Assembly (NCBI GenBank): GCA_030052745.1
Contig: JANBVO010000008.1
Span: 496,001 to 560,000, forward strand
Reading direction: 5' to 3'
Length of the DNA stretch: 64,000 bases
DNA from: Pleurostoma richardsiae
Taxonomy: Eukaryota > Ascomycota > Sordariomycetes > Calosphaeriales > Pleurostomataceae
Position numbers and translations under genes: made by a program. Below are positions 1 through 11,305 of this stretch, piece by piece. The first letter of the stretch is position 1, and the number at the start of each line of letters is the position of its first letter. A model generated the notes under the pieces. It saw only the letters and a program-made list of their open reading frames with translations. It ran no database searches and was not told the origin of the DNA.

Positions 1-2325
1 GAGTCCACAAGGTGCAGGAAGTGCGGCTGTTTGCAGCGGAGGGCAAAACCAGCCAGAAAGGCACGAGTCACATGTATATCCCTGTCCCGGGCATGGGCCT
101 AGGAGTGGATTGAATGATGGTGTCGGACCTGCCGCGCTCGGAGTTGCCACGGTTGAACTTGCAGCAGTCGGTCCTCCATTCACTCCGTTGCACAAGGGGT
201 TGCCGGGACTAATAAAGATTGAAATCAGCGAGATGACCTCCCGAGAGATATCATAGCAGAACACTTACCAAAAGATTGTTGAGATGATGACCTGCGTGAC
301 AGTGGTGCCCCAGTACACAGTCGACTGCACGGCAGGGCTGCTCACCGGGGGAATGGGTGCGAATGGCTGAGGAATTCCGGTACTAGTTACAGGCCCAGGC
401 GCAGTCAGACTGGAGCCTCCTACCGCAGCTGTCAGAGATGCAGCTGTGATCTGGCTGAGGAGAGATGAAAGAGTCGCCAACGGATTGCTGCTCGCGATGA
501 TGGGCCCAGCTGGAGATGTGGCATGCTCAAGGATGCTGCCTATCTGACTAGCTATCGATGAGAGAGCGTTTGGACTTGCGGCCGCTGTCATTGACGTTGC
601 AGCTGTCAGGGAACTCATCACGGCCGTCGACAAAGTTGCAGCTACCGGGGAGCTCGTCGAAGAGCTTGAGGCGGAAGTTGTGGAAGATGTAGAGGGAGCA
701 GAAGTAGGAGAGGTCGAGACAACAAATGTTAATGACGTTGAGAACGTCAGCACAGGTGAGGCAGAGGTAGTGGCACTACTTGATCTCAGAGATGCGACAG
801 TAGAGGACAACCGTGATAGCAGGGAGCTAAAAGCCCCAGTCACGACCGGTGCAGTTGTTGAGCTCGCAGGTAGCAAGCTTGACGACATTGGACTTGCAGG
901 ACTGCTGGAAGCTGTGGTAGAACTACGCGAGCTCGTGGGCGTGCTTGACGGCACAGCGCTTGCAGACGTCGCGGCCGGTGAGACTATACTGGGACTGCTT
1001 GACAGTGTAGATGTGCTTGATGAGAAGCTCGAGGACGCCGTCGTAGAAGCTGCGACACTTGCTGGGCTGCTCAGTGAGCTGCTCGTTGATGAAAGCGTCG
1101 GCGTCGCTAGAGCTGAGGCACAGGGGACATTGGCAACAATGAGCGTGCCGCTGACCATGCTGGAGACGGTGCACAGGAGAACACTGACATCACTCTCGAC
1201 GGCTGACAGGATGGGAGCCACGACGCTGGCAAGTGGTGCCGGCAAGAGGCTGACAACCTGATCTCCTAGAGCTCCGACAACGGAGGTAGCGATAGGTAAA
1301 ACGTTGACCACGACATCAGTTACCTGAGCTTCCAATGAAGTGAGGAGCGGGACGACAGCTGAAGCAAGAGGCACATCCGACAGTATGTCACCAACTTGAG
1401 CTGCAACAGAGAGAACGGCAGCAGGCAAGGCTGTGACGATGTCCGGGACTGCAGTCAAGATTCCAGCCACCTCTCCTTGCAATCCACCGACGAGATCCGG
1501 GGCGGCAGTGAGAATATCGGGGACTTGGGCGACGACTTCTGTAAGTTGGGATTCCAAACCACTGACGACCGCAGGGACAGCTGTGACTAGAGCTGGTATG
1601 TTATCGAGAATTGTGGCCACCTGTTCCTGCACCGCGCCGACCGCAGCTACTGGGTCATTGATAACTGCCGGAACGTCTGCCACAATGGACGCCAGGGGAG
1701 CAAGCAGAGATGCAGTGATCTGATCGAGCAAACCACCGCCGGCCCCTCCGCCTAGGATGCCTCCGAGAGCATCACCCAGGCCTCCGAGTGGATCAGCTGC
1801 AGCTGCAGAGCTGGATGGAAGGACAGCAGGTGGTGTCACAGGAACTGGAAGCGATGCTAGCAGGCTAGTGATCTCAGGAAGCGGTACGAGGCTGGACAAC
1901 GCCAGAAGAGGAATGGGAAGACCACCGGCACCAGAACCCGTAGCGGCAGGTAGAGGAACGGGAACCGCACTCGTAACGCCACCGAGGATGGACAGAAGTG
2001 GATTCAGAATGCCGGCGCCCCCGGCCGCCGCTGTTGTAGCTGCAGCAGCTGCCGTAGCTGATGGGACAGGGATGATTGGGGGGATGCTGATAGGAAGACC
2101 GGGAATGCCAAACTTCTCAGAGTCATCAGGACCGACCACAGGAGAGGAGCCGCGCTCCGAGTCGACGTTCCGCTTGCTAGGCGAGTGTGCCCGCTTTGTG
2201 ACGGAATCATGGGTGCCGAGGATCTTGAAGCCCTCACCGAAGGAGATCAGGCAGAGGAGAGCAAGACAGGTGAGACCAACCACGGCCACCGGCCGAGAGG
2301 GGGTTGAATGAGTGGACGGTAGCAT
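1..2325 (-). CDS. Secreted Ser/Thr/Ala-rich repeat protein, 3' end outside window
   Basis: Likely a cell-wall or extracellular protein; its function is unknown. I start it at the ATG at 2325 because a hydrophobic signal-like segment follows (about residues 13-30); the longer open frame to 2430 adds nothing signal-like. A Pro/Ala/Gly-rich part leads into five imperfect repeats of about 25 residues (bases 1267-1632), then a long Ser/Thr mucin-like region suited to O-glycosylation. The first exon ends at 269 with a GTAAGT donor. A 60-nt intron (268-209) ending TTAG joins, in phase, a second exon (208-1) that encodes a Cys-rich segment with a CPGQGYTCDSC motif. That exon is still open at base 1, so the C-terminus is missing. 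Low-complexity composition makes homology calls weak, but the splice and the Cys motif support a real gene. Confidence 0.72.
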
Positions 2326-3386
2326 CTTCAAGAGACGCCCCGGAAGAGAGCAAGAGAGTGCTATGGATGGAATCAATGCAAGGCTCCGAAACTCGGGAAG
2401 ACCAAAATGGATTCCAAAAGTGAAGTCCAAAAAGGAGGGGCGTCGGCGTTGAGCGAGTGAAGCACGGCGAGCGTGTTGGTGATGGGAGATGAGAGGCCAG
2501 GAGGGGAGAACAGAAGGTCAAGGGCAACAAAAGGACTCTTCTTGACCCGGAGACGCCTCACTCCTGCAGAAGAGGCGCTCCTTCCCGGAGTTGAACCTGC
2601 CCCAAGGTGTGAGCAGCAGGAGAGCGCCTTCCAGGCATCTGTCCATGATATGAAGCATCCCGTCCATGTTAACTGAGGTACCTACCTACCTAAGCTTAAG
2701 TGGAAGATACATACCTAGGCAGGTAAGGTAGGTACCAGGTACCTACGTCCTAATGTGCCGTGCCCACTTACCTCAGAACATGTATAGAAGGAGCCAAGTT
2801 GCAGTCGATGTGAGACTTGACTGCACCTACCTAGCTCCCTTCCTTGGACACTTGGACACTTGGATTCGTTGGTTGTTGCTGTCAATTTCCCCAAGCCTCG
2901 ACCGAAAGAGAGGGAAGGAGGTCAACCGCTGGGCCATGGCACCGCGCTGAACATCGTCAATATCTTCAGCCCTTCTTGCCTTACCTCACATACTGCTCGA
3001 CTTGTCTCATGCAAAATAATGCTTAACTGGGGAGGCGCACATGTATCTCCCTTCCTGTAGCCGACCAGGGCAGGACAACGCCGGGGGTTGGAGAAGAACG
3101 AACTCACCACTTGCAGATACGGGCTGCGGTTGTAAATCTGAAGGCCTCGCAAAGAGTGGACAGATTGGGCAAAGCACCCACGGACCAACCCGGTCGAGTA
3201 GGCGCACACTTAAGAATCACTGACTGGAAGAATTCCATCACGGCAAGAGTCGAAGACAACACAATTGACCTTTGGGCGTATCAGGCCACAGTTGCTGTAT
3301 TTTGATTGGGTAGCCCTCAAAATGATGCCGTTTCCGCAAACGATGCAATTACCAGAATTCCGCAGACGCCATCAGTTATATCCCTT
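2326..3386. other. Intergenic, Ser-rich gene promoter to RPS2 3' side
   Basis: I see no convincing gene. Short open frames on both strands lack domain or splice support. TACC/GGTA tracts occur at 2679-2691 and around 2720-2746. Confidence 0.6.
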
Positions 3387-4330
3387 CTAGTACCGCTTGC
3401 CCTCCCGCAGGGTATCCGCAAACTCTTCCAGCGGGCTCCGCGTGAGCTTGGTCTCCTTCCATAGGTTGGGCGTCAGGAAGCCGTAGGTGTTGGAAACAGC
3501 GGCGAAGGTCGCCTTGAGCGTGTTCTCGAGGGTCTTGGTCGAGCCGGACGAAGATGTGTAGACGTCCTCGATACCGGCGAGCTGGAGAAGGCGCTTGACG
3601 GCGGGGGACGCAACGAGGGAGGTACCACGGGGAGCGGGGATGAGCTGAAAAGCATGTGGTTAGCTCGATTGCACGGGGGGAAACGGCTCAAGATCTGCAC
3701 TTACTCTGACAGTGACCGAACCGCACTTTCCGCTCTCCTTGACGGGGATGGAGTGGGGAAGACCCAGGTTCGTGCCCCAGTAACCTCTCCGGACGGGGAT
3801 GACGCTCAGCTTGGCGATGATGATGGCGGCGCGGATAGCAGTAGCGACTTCCTTGGAGGTCTTGATACCCAGGCCGACGTGGCCCTCGGAGTCACCAATG
3901 ATGACAATGGCCTTGAACCGCGTGCGCTGACCGGCACGGGTCTGCTTCTGGACGGGCTTGATCTGTACGATGGAAATAAATCAAATCAGCATGACGTTCC
4001 TCCCAATTGACCATACCGGACCCAGCCATCACCATGAGGTGCGTGGACTGCATATATGCGCACCTTCATGACCTCATCCTTCAACTTGGGCAGGAAGAAG
4101 TCGACAATCTGGTACTCCTTGATAGGCAGGGAGTGCAGGTAGATCTCCTCCATGCTCTTGATCTTGCCAGCCTTCACGAGACGGCCAAGCTTGGTGACGG
4201 GCTGCCACTCCTTCTCCTCGCTCTTGCCGCCGCGACGACCACGACCGCGTCCACGGCCACGGCCACGGTCACCACCGCGATCACCTCGAGATCCGAAACC
4301 ACCGCCACGGGCGCCACCACGGTCAGCCAT
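3387..4330 (-). CDS. rps2: 40S ribosomal protein uS5 (S2)
   Basis: Component of the small ribosomal subunit near the mRNA entry and decoding region. Three exons join in phase: 4330-4064, 3962-3705 and 3644-3387, giving 260 residues, the usual eukaryotic size. The N-terminus is an Arg/Gly (RGG) tract, normally arginine-methylated, followed by the conserved block around [19 protein letters not shown], the S5 domain with the [12 protein letters not shown] region, and a C-terminal [20 protein letters not shown] block. The first intron (101 nt) starts with a weak GTGCGC donor and ends TACAG; the second (60 nt) has GTAAGT and TTCAG. The start is the ATG directly before the RGG tract. It is divergent from the GH43 gene. 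I am confident of identity and exon structure. Confidence 0.96.
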
Positions 4331-5272
4331 GTTTGCTCTTGTTGTGAGGGTTCGGGAATGTCGTGAAGGGAGTTGTCGAGGTGTCGAAGTCGTCGTCGGT
4401 CGCTGGTCGACTAGTAATTTTTGCTACCCGACAAGTTTTGGCGGGGTCTGTTGGCGAAATTCCGTGTGTGCCAGAATTTCCAGCCCGACACGGCAAGCCC
4501 TAACGCAGTTTCATGCCTGAAAAAGATGGCGCCCACTTTTTTTTACTGTTCGTGATTTCTCTCTCTCTCTCGCGTGACTCATCACATGATTTCTCAACCT
4601 CTATCCACTTTGGTGGGGCTCTTCTCCCGATGTAATCACGAACACCGTCTACTACTCCATCGCAGCTGCAGAATCGAGCAGTGAGCCGGTACCTCTCTTG
4701 ACGTCGTGCCCGACCTGAGTCAAGTCACACGCTGGAGCTGGAACATCTCCTTCTCGCGAGTTTGAGCCGGCTATCGGTGACTCCTCGGCCCAGCTTCCCC
4801 GAACCGCGCGGGGTGGTTGCGGGGTGCAGAAAGGTGATCTTCACCGACCAACTCCGACCTTGAGGACCAACTGCGGGGTTGAATGCGTGTGGGTTGCTTG
4901 TTTTTGCTCATGATCTGCATTGATCATGGCACTTGTGGAGGATTGAAGGATCATCGCCTGTTCCTGTTTGCCCACGGGATCCGCTCCTTCACAGATGAAT
5001 TGTTGGAACGGCCTCCTCTTACAGTATTGCTATCGTGACCATAAGTTAGGAATATAGCGACGGGGCTCCACCTATTCTAGACCAGAGCTGCCGTCAGTAA
5101 TAGAGTGCCATTGCATCACCCACAATATAAAGCCCGTGCCTGGCATGTAGGGAGATATGGCCTCTAGTTCGTTCTTCCATGCCCCTTCCATGCCCCTTCC
5201 GCACCTCCTGGTATGATCCTCGAGAGCAGACCACTAGATCATCATTCCTCATCGTGCTGCTTGACCGCCTAG
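4331..5272. other. Divergent intergenic region, RPS2 / GH43
   Basis: No gene seen. It holds a T-run and CT microsatellite near 4538-4573 on the RPS2 side. On the GH43 side there is a TATA-like box at 5126-5132 and an 11-bp tandem duplication (TTCCATGCCCC, twice) at 5175-5196. Confidence 0.6.
5126..5132 (+). promoter_or_regulatory. TATA box of the GH43 gene
   Basis: TATAAAG lies 141 nt before the first ATG of the GH43 gene, on the same strand. This is inferred from motif and position only; no transcription start can be seen. Confidence 0.45.
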
Positions 5273-6523
5273 ATGATGGCTCGAAACCTTCTGTCGGCTG
5301 CCTTGATCATCTCCTTGGGCGTTGCCGTCGTGTTCACCCAGTCATTTGACCCCAATGAAGCTGGGCCGCAGAGCTGGGATCCGTCTCAAGTAGGAACCAA
5401 TTTCACGACCAACACGACTTATAACAACCCAATTTTCACAAGGAATGTGGGCGATCCGTGGGCCACACGCTATTCCATTGGAGGCGAGGACTGGTACCTC
5501 TTTACCTACTCAACGAATGACAACATTACGCTCAAGCGCTCAAGGTCGTTGACAGACAACTGGGACTATGCGGATACCCGCGTTGTGTTCAATCCAGATT
5601 CAAACAGCGGCGAGCCGTGGTCGACGGATTTGTGGGCACCGGAGATTCACAACATCAGCGGGAAATGGTACATCATATTCAGCGCAACCCCTGATTTTGA
5701 TGATCCACCGCCTCTGGTGGATGCTATGTGCCCCATCAACTGTCCTGCTATCAATCATCGTATGTTTGTTCTGGAGGGAAGCGGTCCTGATCCGTGGACG
5801 GCAAACTTCACTATGAAGAGTATGCTCAACACCTACGATCAATTCGCAATCGACGGAACCTACTTCACCTACAACAGCGAGTTGTATCACATCTATTCTT
5901 GCTGGCAGGAGACATACTCTGCATGGCCGGCGAATCTCTGCATCACTCACATGTCTGACCCATGGACTGTCGATTCTAATCTCACAGATAGGCGTATGAT
6001 CTCGGTACCCAACGAGCCGTGGGAGAGGGTCCCTTATGGACGTCCTGACACTCGCCTGGCTACAAATGAGGGACCGGAGCAACTCATCAATCCGAATACC
6101 GGTCAAAACTTTGTAATTTACTCTGCTGCTCGAGTCAACACGCCATTCTACTGTCTCGGCATGCTTGAGCTCGTCGGAAACGACCCGATGCAATACCAGT
6201 CGTGGAAGAAGCACCGGGACGGCTGTGTCTTCCACCAGAATACCCAAGCTGGAGTCTACGGACCCGGACACGCGAGCTTCACAACCAGCCCAGATGGGTC
6301 TGAGAACTACGTTGTCTATCACGCGCAGACAACAGCAGATCCACCTGCAGATATCTACCGGACGGTTCGGACTCAAAAATTTACATGGAACGATGATGGC
6401 ACGCCGAACTTTCCTCTGGCCAACAACGGTCCATTCCCAGTACCGTCTGGACAAAAGGGGCAAAAATTGGCAGAGCAGAGGTCGTTCCCACGGCAATTTG
6501 ACAATTCCTGGAGAAGCTTCTGA
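5273..6523 (+). CDS. Secreted glycoside hydrolase family 43 enzyme
   Basis: Probably an extracellular arabinan- or arabinoxylan-degrading enzyme (arabinofuranosidase/arabinanase type); the exact substrate cannot be read from sequence. The intronless 416-residue protein begins with two adjacent Mets and a signal peptide ending near residue 22-24. The five-bladed propeller signatures of GH43 are present: Asp61 in the NVGDPW motif (general base), the WAPEIH block at 121-126, Asp194 in AIDG (pKa modulator) and Glu266 in NEGPE (general acid), with His333 in GPGHASF. Several N-x-T/S sites fit secretion. A TATA box lies upstream. Inference: it is carbon-source regulated, as is common for such enzymes, though no binding site was identified. 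Confidence 0.9.
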   Translation: MMARNLLSAALIISLGVAVVFTQSFDPNEAGPQSWDPSQVGTNFTTNTTYNNPIFTRNVGDPWATRYSIGGEDWYLFTYSTNDNITLKRSRSLTDNWDYADTRVVFNPDSNSGEPWSTDLWAPEIHNISGKWYIIFSATPDFDDPPPLVDAMCPINCPAINHRMFVLEGSGPDPWTANFTMKSMLNTYDQFAIDGTYFTYNSELYHIYSCWQETYSAWPANLCITHMSDPWTVDSNLTDRRMISVPNEPWERVPYGRPDTRLATNEGPEQLINPNTGQNFVIYSAARVNTPFYCLGMLELVGNDPMQYQSWKKHRDGCVFHQNTQAGVYGPGHASFTTSPDGSENYVVYHAQTTADPPADIYRTVRTQKFTWNDDGTPNFPLANNGPFPVPSGQKGQKLAEQRSFPRQFDNSWRSF

Positions 6524-7432
6524 GCTGATGTGGATAGGTAGCATATCTCGCAGTAATTTAAGTTGCTAGAGACGTGTTATTAAACTTTCTCAGCTTGTGA
6601 TTGTGCCCAGTTGACATATGTGAGCTATGGTGGGAAGGAGGGAGATTGTATAACGACGTCTCATTCGGGAAGAGAGCCATTCTCTCAGTGGAGTATTCAC
6701 GTCCAATGATGCCAGCCCGCGAATAAAGAGCACAGAACGTTTCAACCTGTATAACCCTAGATGATGAAGAAATCGTTTGACTTACCGTCGAGAAACCAAA
6801 GAGCTTGGAAGCCGTGACTTGATGGTCTCCAGTGTCCCAGGAGCGGCAGGAACTTCTCAAGCCGAGAACGGGCTGATGATCGCAGTCGGTAAGCTTTGCT
6901 TCTGGATAGCTGGACCTTCAGCGTAAAACACTTATATAGATTATCCATCTTACCTTAGACTGGACTTTTGCTTTTCTAAAGAGGCGCCATGTCGAATCTT
7001 ACTGCATCCTGTTAGAGCCGACATTTCGCTATATTAATAGCTATTGCAGTCGGTGCCTGTTTCTGGAGTAAACCAAAACAGCATAGTGTGTGGGCCTGTC
7101 GGGTGATATCTCGTACAGACTGTTATCCTTGTGTATATATTTAGTAAATAGGACGCTGTTGGCCCACTCAGACTGTCTCGCCGCCTGTCTATGGCATGCT
7201 TAGCGGTCGACTATTTCTACTGCAGATGCGTATTTCACAAGGTTTGGCAACTCGAGACAGACGCTGTGACCAAGGAGCAAAGCTTATAGGCAGTAAATAT
7301 GTTGACATGACAGGGGCGTTCAACTTTATCTCCAACCTGACCTGAGCCTCGAATCCCCGGCACCCTCTGAACCCCCTTCGATGCATCATCTTCTGCCCAG
7401 TCGATTACAGATCACATAGAGCAGCTGTCCTC
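6524..7432. other. Intergenic, GH43 to F-box pseudogene
   Basis: Short minus-strand frames (for example 6948-6757) have a GTAAGT-like donor but no recognisable protein family, and the implied intron is under 40 nt. I do not call a gene. Confidence 0.5.
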
Positions 7433-8649
7433 TCAGGAAACGATCTTTGACAAGCGAGCAAGAATCCGAGCGTGAGATCGAGAACCGTGACCACGGACAC
7501 ATCGCTCGTCTCCGCACCACGAAAAGCCGTCCATCTCCTTGTCCCCATTTAGTCCGAATGACGAGGGGTGCAACGCTGACAGCCAATTATTGCAGGTCGG
7601 TGCGGTAAGATTGTACAAGTATCTAGAACTACGTAACTCCAAGGTCCTCAACTGCGGGTCCTTCCAACGAATAATCCCACCTGTGTTGCAAGTAACATTT
7701 CCTCTACAAAATGAACACGACATATAGCCATTGACGTGAGTGTAGTTATCAAAGGTCATTCCAGGTTGGATTGCGCGTGTCAAAATGGCCCCTCCACCTT
7801 GCTTGCACTCTTTCAGACGCAGTGGAAGGTGCCCGGAGCTACTGTGTCGTACGTGAGGGCAAACCAGATTCTGCCATTGAGGCATGGCATCCTGGATGCG
7901 GCCCATCATCTCCGCATAGCTGCCTCCACCCTTGATATTTCCGATTTGTTCAGTCAAATTGATGGAGATGTCCAGCATCTTTTGATCTCCGAAGCGGAAG
8001 CTGTGGCCTGATCGATGGGTTACCGACGCGTGGAGCTGATGAGACTCGCGGCAATCGAACTGATAGCTCATGGTAGACAGCTTGAAGCTACCTGTGCCCA
8101 CGACTTTCTCACCCTACACCAGCATCGCCTGCAGTTCTGCCCATTTGAGGCTGATGTGCTTGCACAGCTGGACACTGCCCTCGAGCCCTATGCAAACTCG
8201 GGTTTGCTGGATTTCTTCCGCTGACTCGGCGAGAAAAGGATACGCGGATGCTTCGCCTTGCAGCCTGAACAGACTAGTGGCGACAGAGCACGGCGCTCCA
8301 TCTGCCCATATCTCCGGTTATCGCGCATGAGGCATAAGCATGGCTTGCAGAAAAGGTCTTTCTGGAGCAGAGTCTTCAGCTCGGCTCGAGCCACCTCGTC
8401 CAAGCTCGCCACGTTTAAGAAGGGTTCCGAGGTGCCGTCAAAGAGGGTCTTCAGGGGCGGCTACAGCCGGGAGGTGGAACGCTTGCCATACTTGGAGAAT
8501 TGGGGGTCCTGAGTTATCCGGAAGAAGCGTGAACAAGTGCTTCGCAGTAGCTGAAGGCAATAGCCAGGCAGGTACGACACAATATGAAGAAGAATCTCGT
8601 CGGGTACGAGGATCAAGGAGGGTGGGTTAGCTTCGCAAGGGTCAGCCAC
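7433..8649 (-). pseudogene. Decayed F-box protein gene
   Basis: The intact family is a fungal F-box protein, a likely SCF ubiquitin-ligase adaptor with a Cys-containing region. The F-box (VPDEILLHIVSYLPG) lies at about 8607-8560, followed by the family block RITQDPQFSKYGK. The frame has an in-frame TAG at 8463-8461, resumes with the CSGCKAKHP region, then switches frame near 8215, where RVCIGLEGSVQLCKH continues in another frame. A further TAG follows near 8116, and the last block (CPHVRH onward) runs to 7433. No in-frame ATG precedes the F-box; the frame begins with GTG just after a stop. Candidate introns spanning these lesions would be only 23-31 nt, so splicing does not rescue it. Sequencing error is possible but would need several hits. 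Confidence 0.7.
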
Positions 8650-9094
8650 CTCAGCCTACCTAGTATTCGCGATTACATGGTTGGAGCAACTCACCTTGCG
8701 CTGGCTCTGCGACTGACTCTTTTGCAACACACCGACGTCTCCGTTTCGCGGTTACCCTATTGCCCATGGCGCCTTAGCTTACGACGGACCGGATGTGCTG
8801 AGTTCAAGGTTCAAGTGATGTTCCAAAAAGGGGAAGAAGACAGAACGGGTAATTTTTGTGGTGTTGCCTGCGAAAAGGTATCGAAGGCGGGAGAAGAGGT
8901 GCATTAACATAGATGGCGACGATAGAAACTAAATAGTTTGGATGCCTAGAATATTGTGATTCTAGAGACGTGGTCTGTCCGAAAGGTACCTTAGTTGTTG
9001 AAAGTCTACTCAGAACCGCAGCGGGCGCGGTGAGAATAGATCCAGGTCCCAGATGAACTCTCGCTGCGCGGCAGTGCGGCCGAGGAAACACCTA
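8650..9094. other. Intergenic, F-box pseudogene to M20 amidohydrolase
   Basis: No convincing gene. A minus-strand ATG near 8767 followed by about 24 codons and a GTGAGT could be a lost first exon of the F-box gene, but no acceptor restores phase. Confidence 0.45.
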
Positions 9095-10345
9095 TCAAGG
9101 CCCCGACGGATGGTGTAGATACGCCAGTGCTCCCAGTACGAGTGCTTGCACTCCCGTCTTTAGTGTCGGCTCGATGGCCGGTGCAAAGTACGTCGAATGG
9201 TTCATGGGCAACTCTTCGAGTTTGCTATCCCTCTCCGCCTCTTCCCATCTCCGAACATCCGTCCCGCCGATGTGCCAATATGCGTAGGGAATACCCCCCG
9301 TAGCTCCTAAGACAGAGAAGTCATCGCTTGCAGTACTAGGCGTGCTCTTGCCAAGTCGGTCCCTAAAATACAGCCCAAACTCCTCTCCGACGCGCTCGAC
9401 GACGGAGGAGTCGTTGAACACAGCTGGGATGCTGTCGACATGGACGATCTCCGGCTCCTGGGGCATCGCTGAGGCGTCACATTCTGCCCTTATAATACGT
9501 TTGACTGCCGCTATGACAGTCTCCCGGATCTCGTTCTTGTATGCCCGCACATCGACCTTCATGTCAACGCAGTCAGGGATGATATTGGTGCTCCGTCCAG
9601 CATGGATGTAAGCACACGTCACGACGGCGAACTCTTCTGGCGGAATTTCTCGCGACACAATAGTCTGGAGCCGCAGAACGATAGAGCACGCTGTAATGAC
9701 CGGATCGCGACACACCTGCGGTCGTGAGCCATGCCCTCCCTTGCCAACTATCCTGACGTCGAACGTATCGCAGGACGACTGCGTCGGCCCGGCTCGGATC
9801 TGCACCGTGCCGGTCTCGGTGGGCACAACGTGCTGCCCGAGAAGAACATCGGGATGGGGAATCCTGTCGAAGAGACCGCCGTTGATCATTGACTGTGCAC
9901 CGCTTCCCGACTCTTCTGCAGGCTGGAAAAGACAGACGAGCGTGCCGCGCCAGCTTCCTTTATCACGCGATAGGAGCCAGCCGGCGGCGAGGAGCATCAC
10001 GACATGAAGGTCGTGTCCGCACGCGTGCATGACAGGAACAACTTCGCCTCCTGAGCTGACGACCTTCTTCTTGCTAGCGTACGGGAGGCCTGTGAGTTCT
10101 TGCTGGGGCAGGGCGTCCATGTCGGCACGCAGCATAACGGTCGGGCCAAGACCGTTGTGCAGGACTCCAACAACACCATGCCCGCCAATTCCGGTCATGA
10201 CCTGGTCAAAGCGGCTGATCTCATTGAGGAATTTCGTCACCATGGATGCCGTCTCCTCTTCCTGCCCGGAGAGCTCAGGGTTTCGGTGGAGGTTCTTGTA
10301 TGCCGTCTCGAAGACCCCGATATTACCCTCGAGGAGTTCCATCAT
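9095..10345 (-). CDS. Peptidase family M20 amidohydrolase (amino-acid amidase/carboxypeptidase type)
   Basis: A metal-dependent hydrolase of amide bonds in N-acyl or amidated amino-acid substrates; the substrate is unknown. The 416-residue frame shows the M20D metal-binding HACGHDLH motif, the catalytic AEESGSG region, the dimerisation domain (FDVRIVGKGGHGSRP), and a late His in MNHSTYF that would complete the metal site. The frame has ATGATG at 10345. An additional short first exon is possible: ATG at 10460, donor GTGAGT at 10447, and a rare AAG acceptor at 10372, which would add about 13 residues in phase. I give the conservative start. There is no signal peptide, so it is probably cytosolic. 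Confidence 0.9.
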   Translation of the reverse strand: MMELLEGNIGVFETAYKNLHRNPELSGQEEETASMVTKFLNEISRFDQVMTGIGGHGVVGVLHNGLGPTVMLRADMDALPQQELTGLPYASKKKVVSSGGEVVPVMHACGHDLHVVMLLAAGWLLSRDKGSWRGTLVCLFQPAEESGSGAQSMINGGLFDRIPHPDVLLGQHVVPTETGTVQIRAGPTQSSCDTFDVRIVGKGGHGSRPQVCRDPVITACSIVLRLQTIVSREIPPEEFAVVTCAYIHAGRSTNIIPDCVDMKVDVRAYKNEIRETVIAAVKRIIRAECDASAMPQEPEIVHVDSIPAVFNDSSVVERVGEEFGLYFRDRLGKSTPSTASDDFSVLGATGGIPYAYWHIGGTDVRRWEEAERDSKLEELPMNHSTYFAPAIEPTLKTGVQALVLGALAYLHHPSGP

Positions 10346-10460
10346 TGCGGGCAGAATTGCCGCGCCAGAGTCTTAATAAAAGACATGAGCATTGCTGGCA
10401 CCGCTTCAACGAAGTCTGCGTCTCGAGAAATAGTAAGAGGGACTCACATTTTAGTTCCAT

Positions 10461-11305
10461 AGCTAAGCGATTGGGTTGGTCGGATCCAAAGAATCCCTCA
10501 GGACTGCAAAGTCCTAGATGTAGGGCTACATCCTACCGCTTGAGAGAGCAATTGAGGAGACCATATATGTCCTTTCAAAGGAGCGTCGACGATTGGAAGA
10601 AAATTTGCTGGGATACAGCTGCCTACCGGACGTCCGAAGGTCTGATTCCGTTGCAGCCCCTCTCCGTGGCGCGGCTGAAGTCGTCCTTGCAGGAAGGATC
10701 TTGGCTTAGGGAGGTGTAGCACGCCAGATCTACGATAGGCGGTTGCTGTTTCTTGGAAATAATAATTCATCTTCGATCCATACAGATACCCTACAAGCAG
10801 TAGCCAGTTGAATTTATTCATCTACTTACAGACTTATCTTATTAACGGTACAGGTCAATCGATTCCAACAGGTCGGTCAACCTCCCAGGCCAGTTAGCCT
10901 TCCCTTCCTAAGAAACAACTGTCGCCTACCGTACAGTGCAAGTCCGCACGACATGACATGACGGGAGATAGGCTGCGCAAGTACGGGGCGTCTAATTATA
11001 TTTTGCCGTGACCTGCTAGACCGGCGTGCTGTTGTTGTGCGGCAGAACGCATCTTGGGTGACCGAGATGATTTGACGATTGGCCAGCTTGCTTATCCAAA
11101 TGACGAGATGAGAAGCAAGATGGAGGTCCATGTGATTCCTTGAAGCCATCTCAACCTCTACAGCTGTCTCGTGCCTTGAGCTTTTCATAACCCACGGCCC
11201 CCGGCAGCCATGAGAAGTACTAGAAGCACAACGAGATAGAAAGTTTGTCACCTAAAATAGGAATGGGGTTCATAGTCTCATCAATTCGTGCCAGACGCGC
11301 TAGGT
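10461..11305. other. Intergenic, M20 gene promoter to Pol kappa 3' end
   Basis: Only short open frames without family or splice support; I see no gene. Confidence 0.55.

Noticed and set aside
680-1261. 193-codon frame antisense to the Ser-rich protein
   Set aside because: Repetitive acidic product arising from the complementary strand of Ser/Thr codons.
5600-6544. 314-codon frame antisense to GH43
   Set aside because: Fully overlaps a clear GH43 gene and shows no independent motif.
8461-8495. Mini-intron to remove the F-box TAG
   Set aside because: Only 31 nt, with no branch site; too short for a fungal intron.
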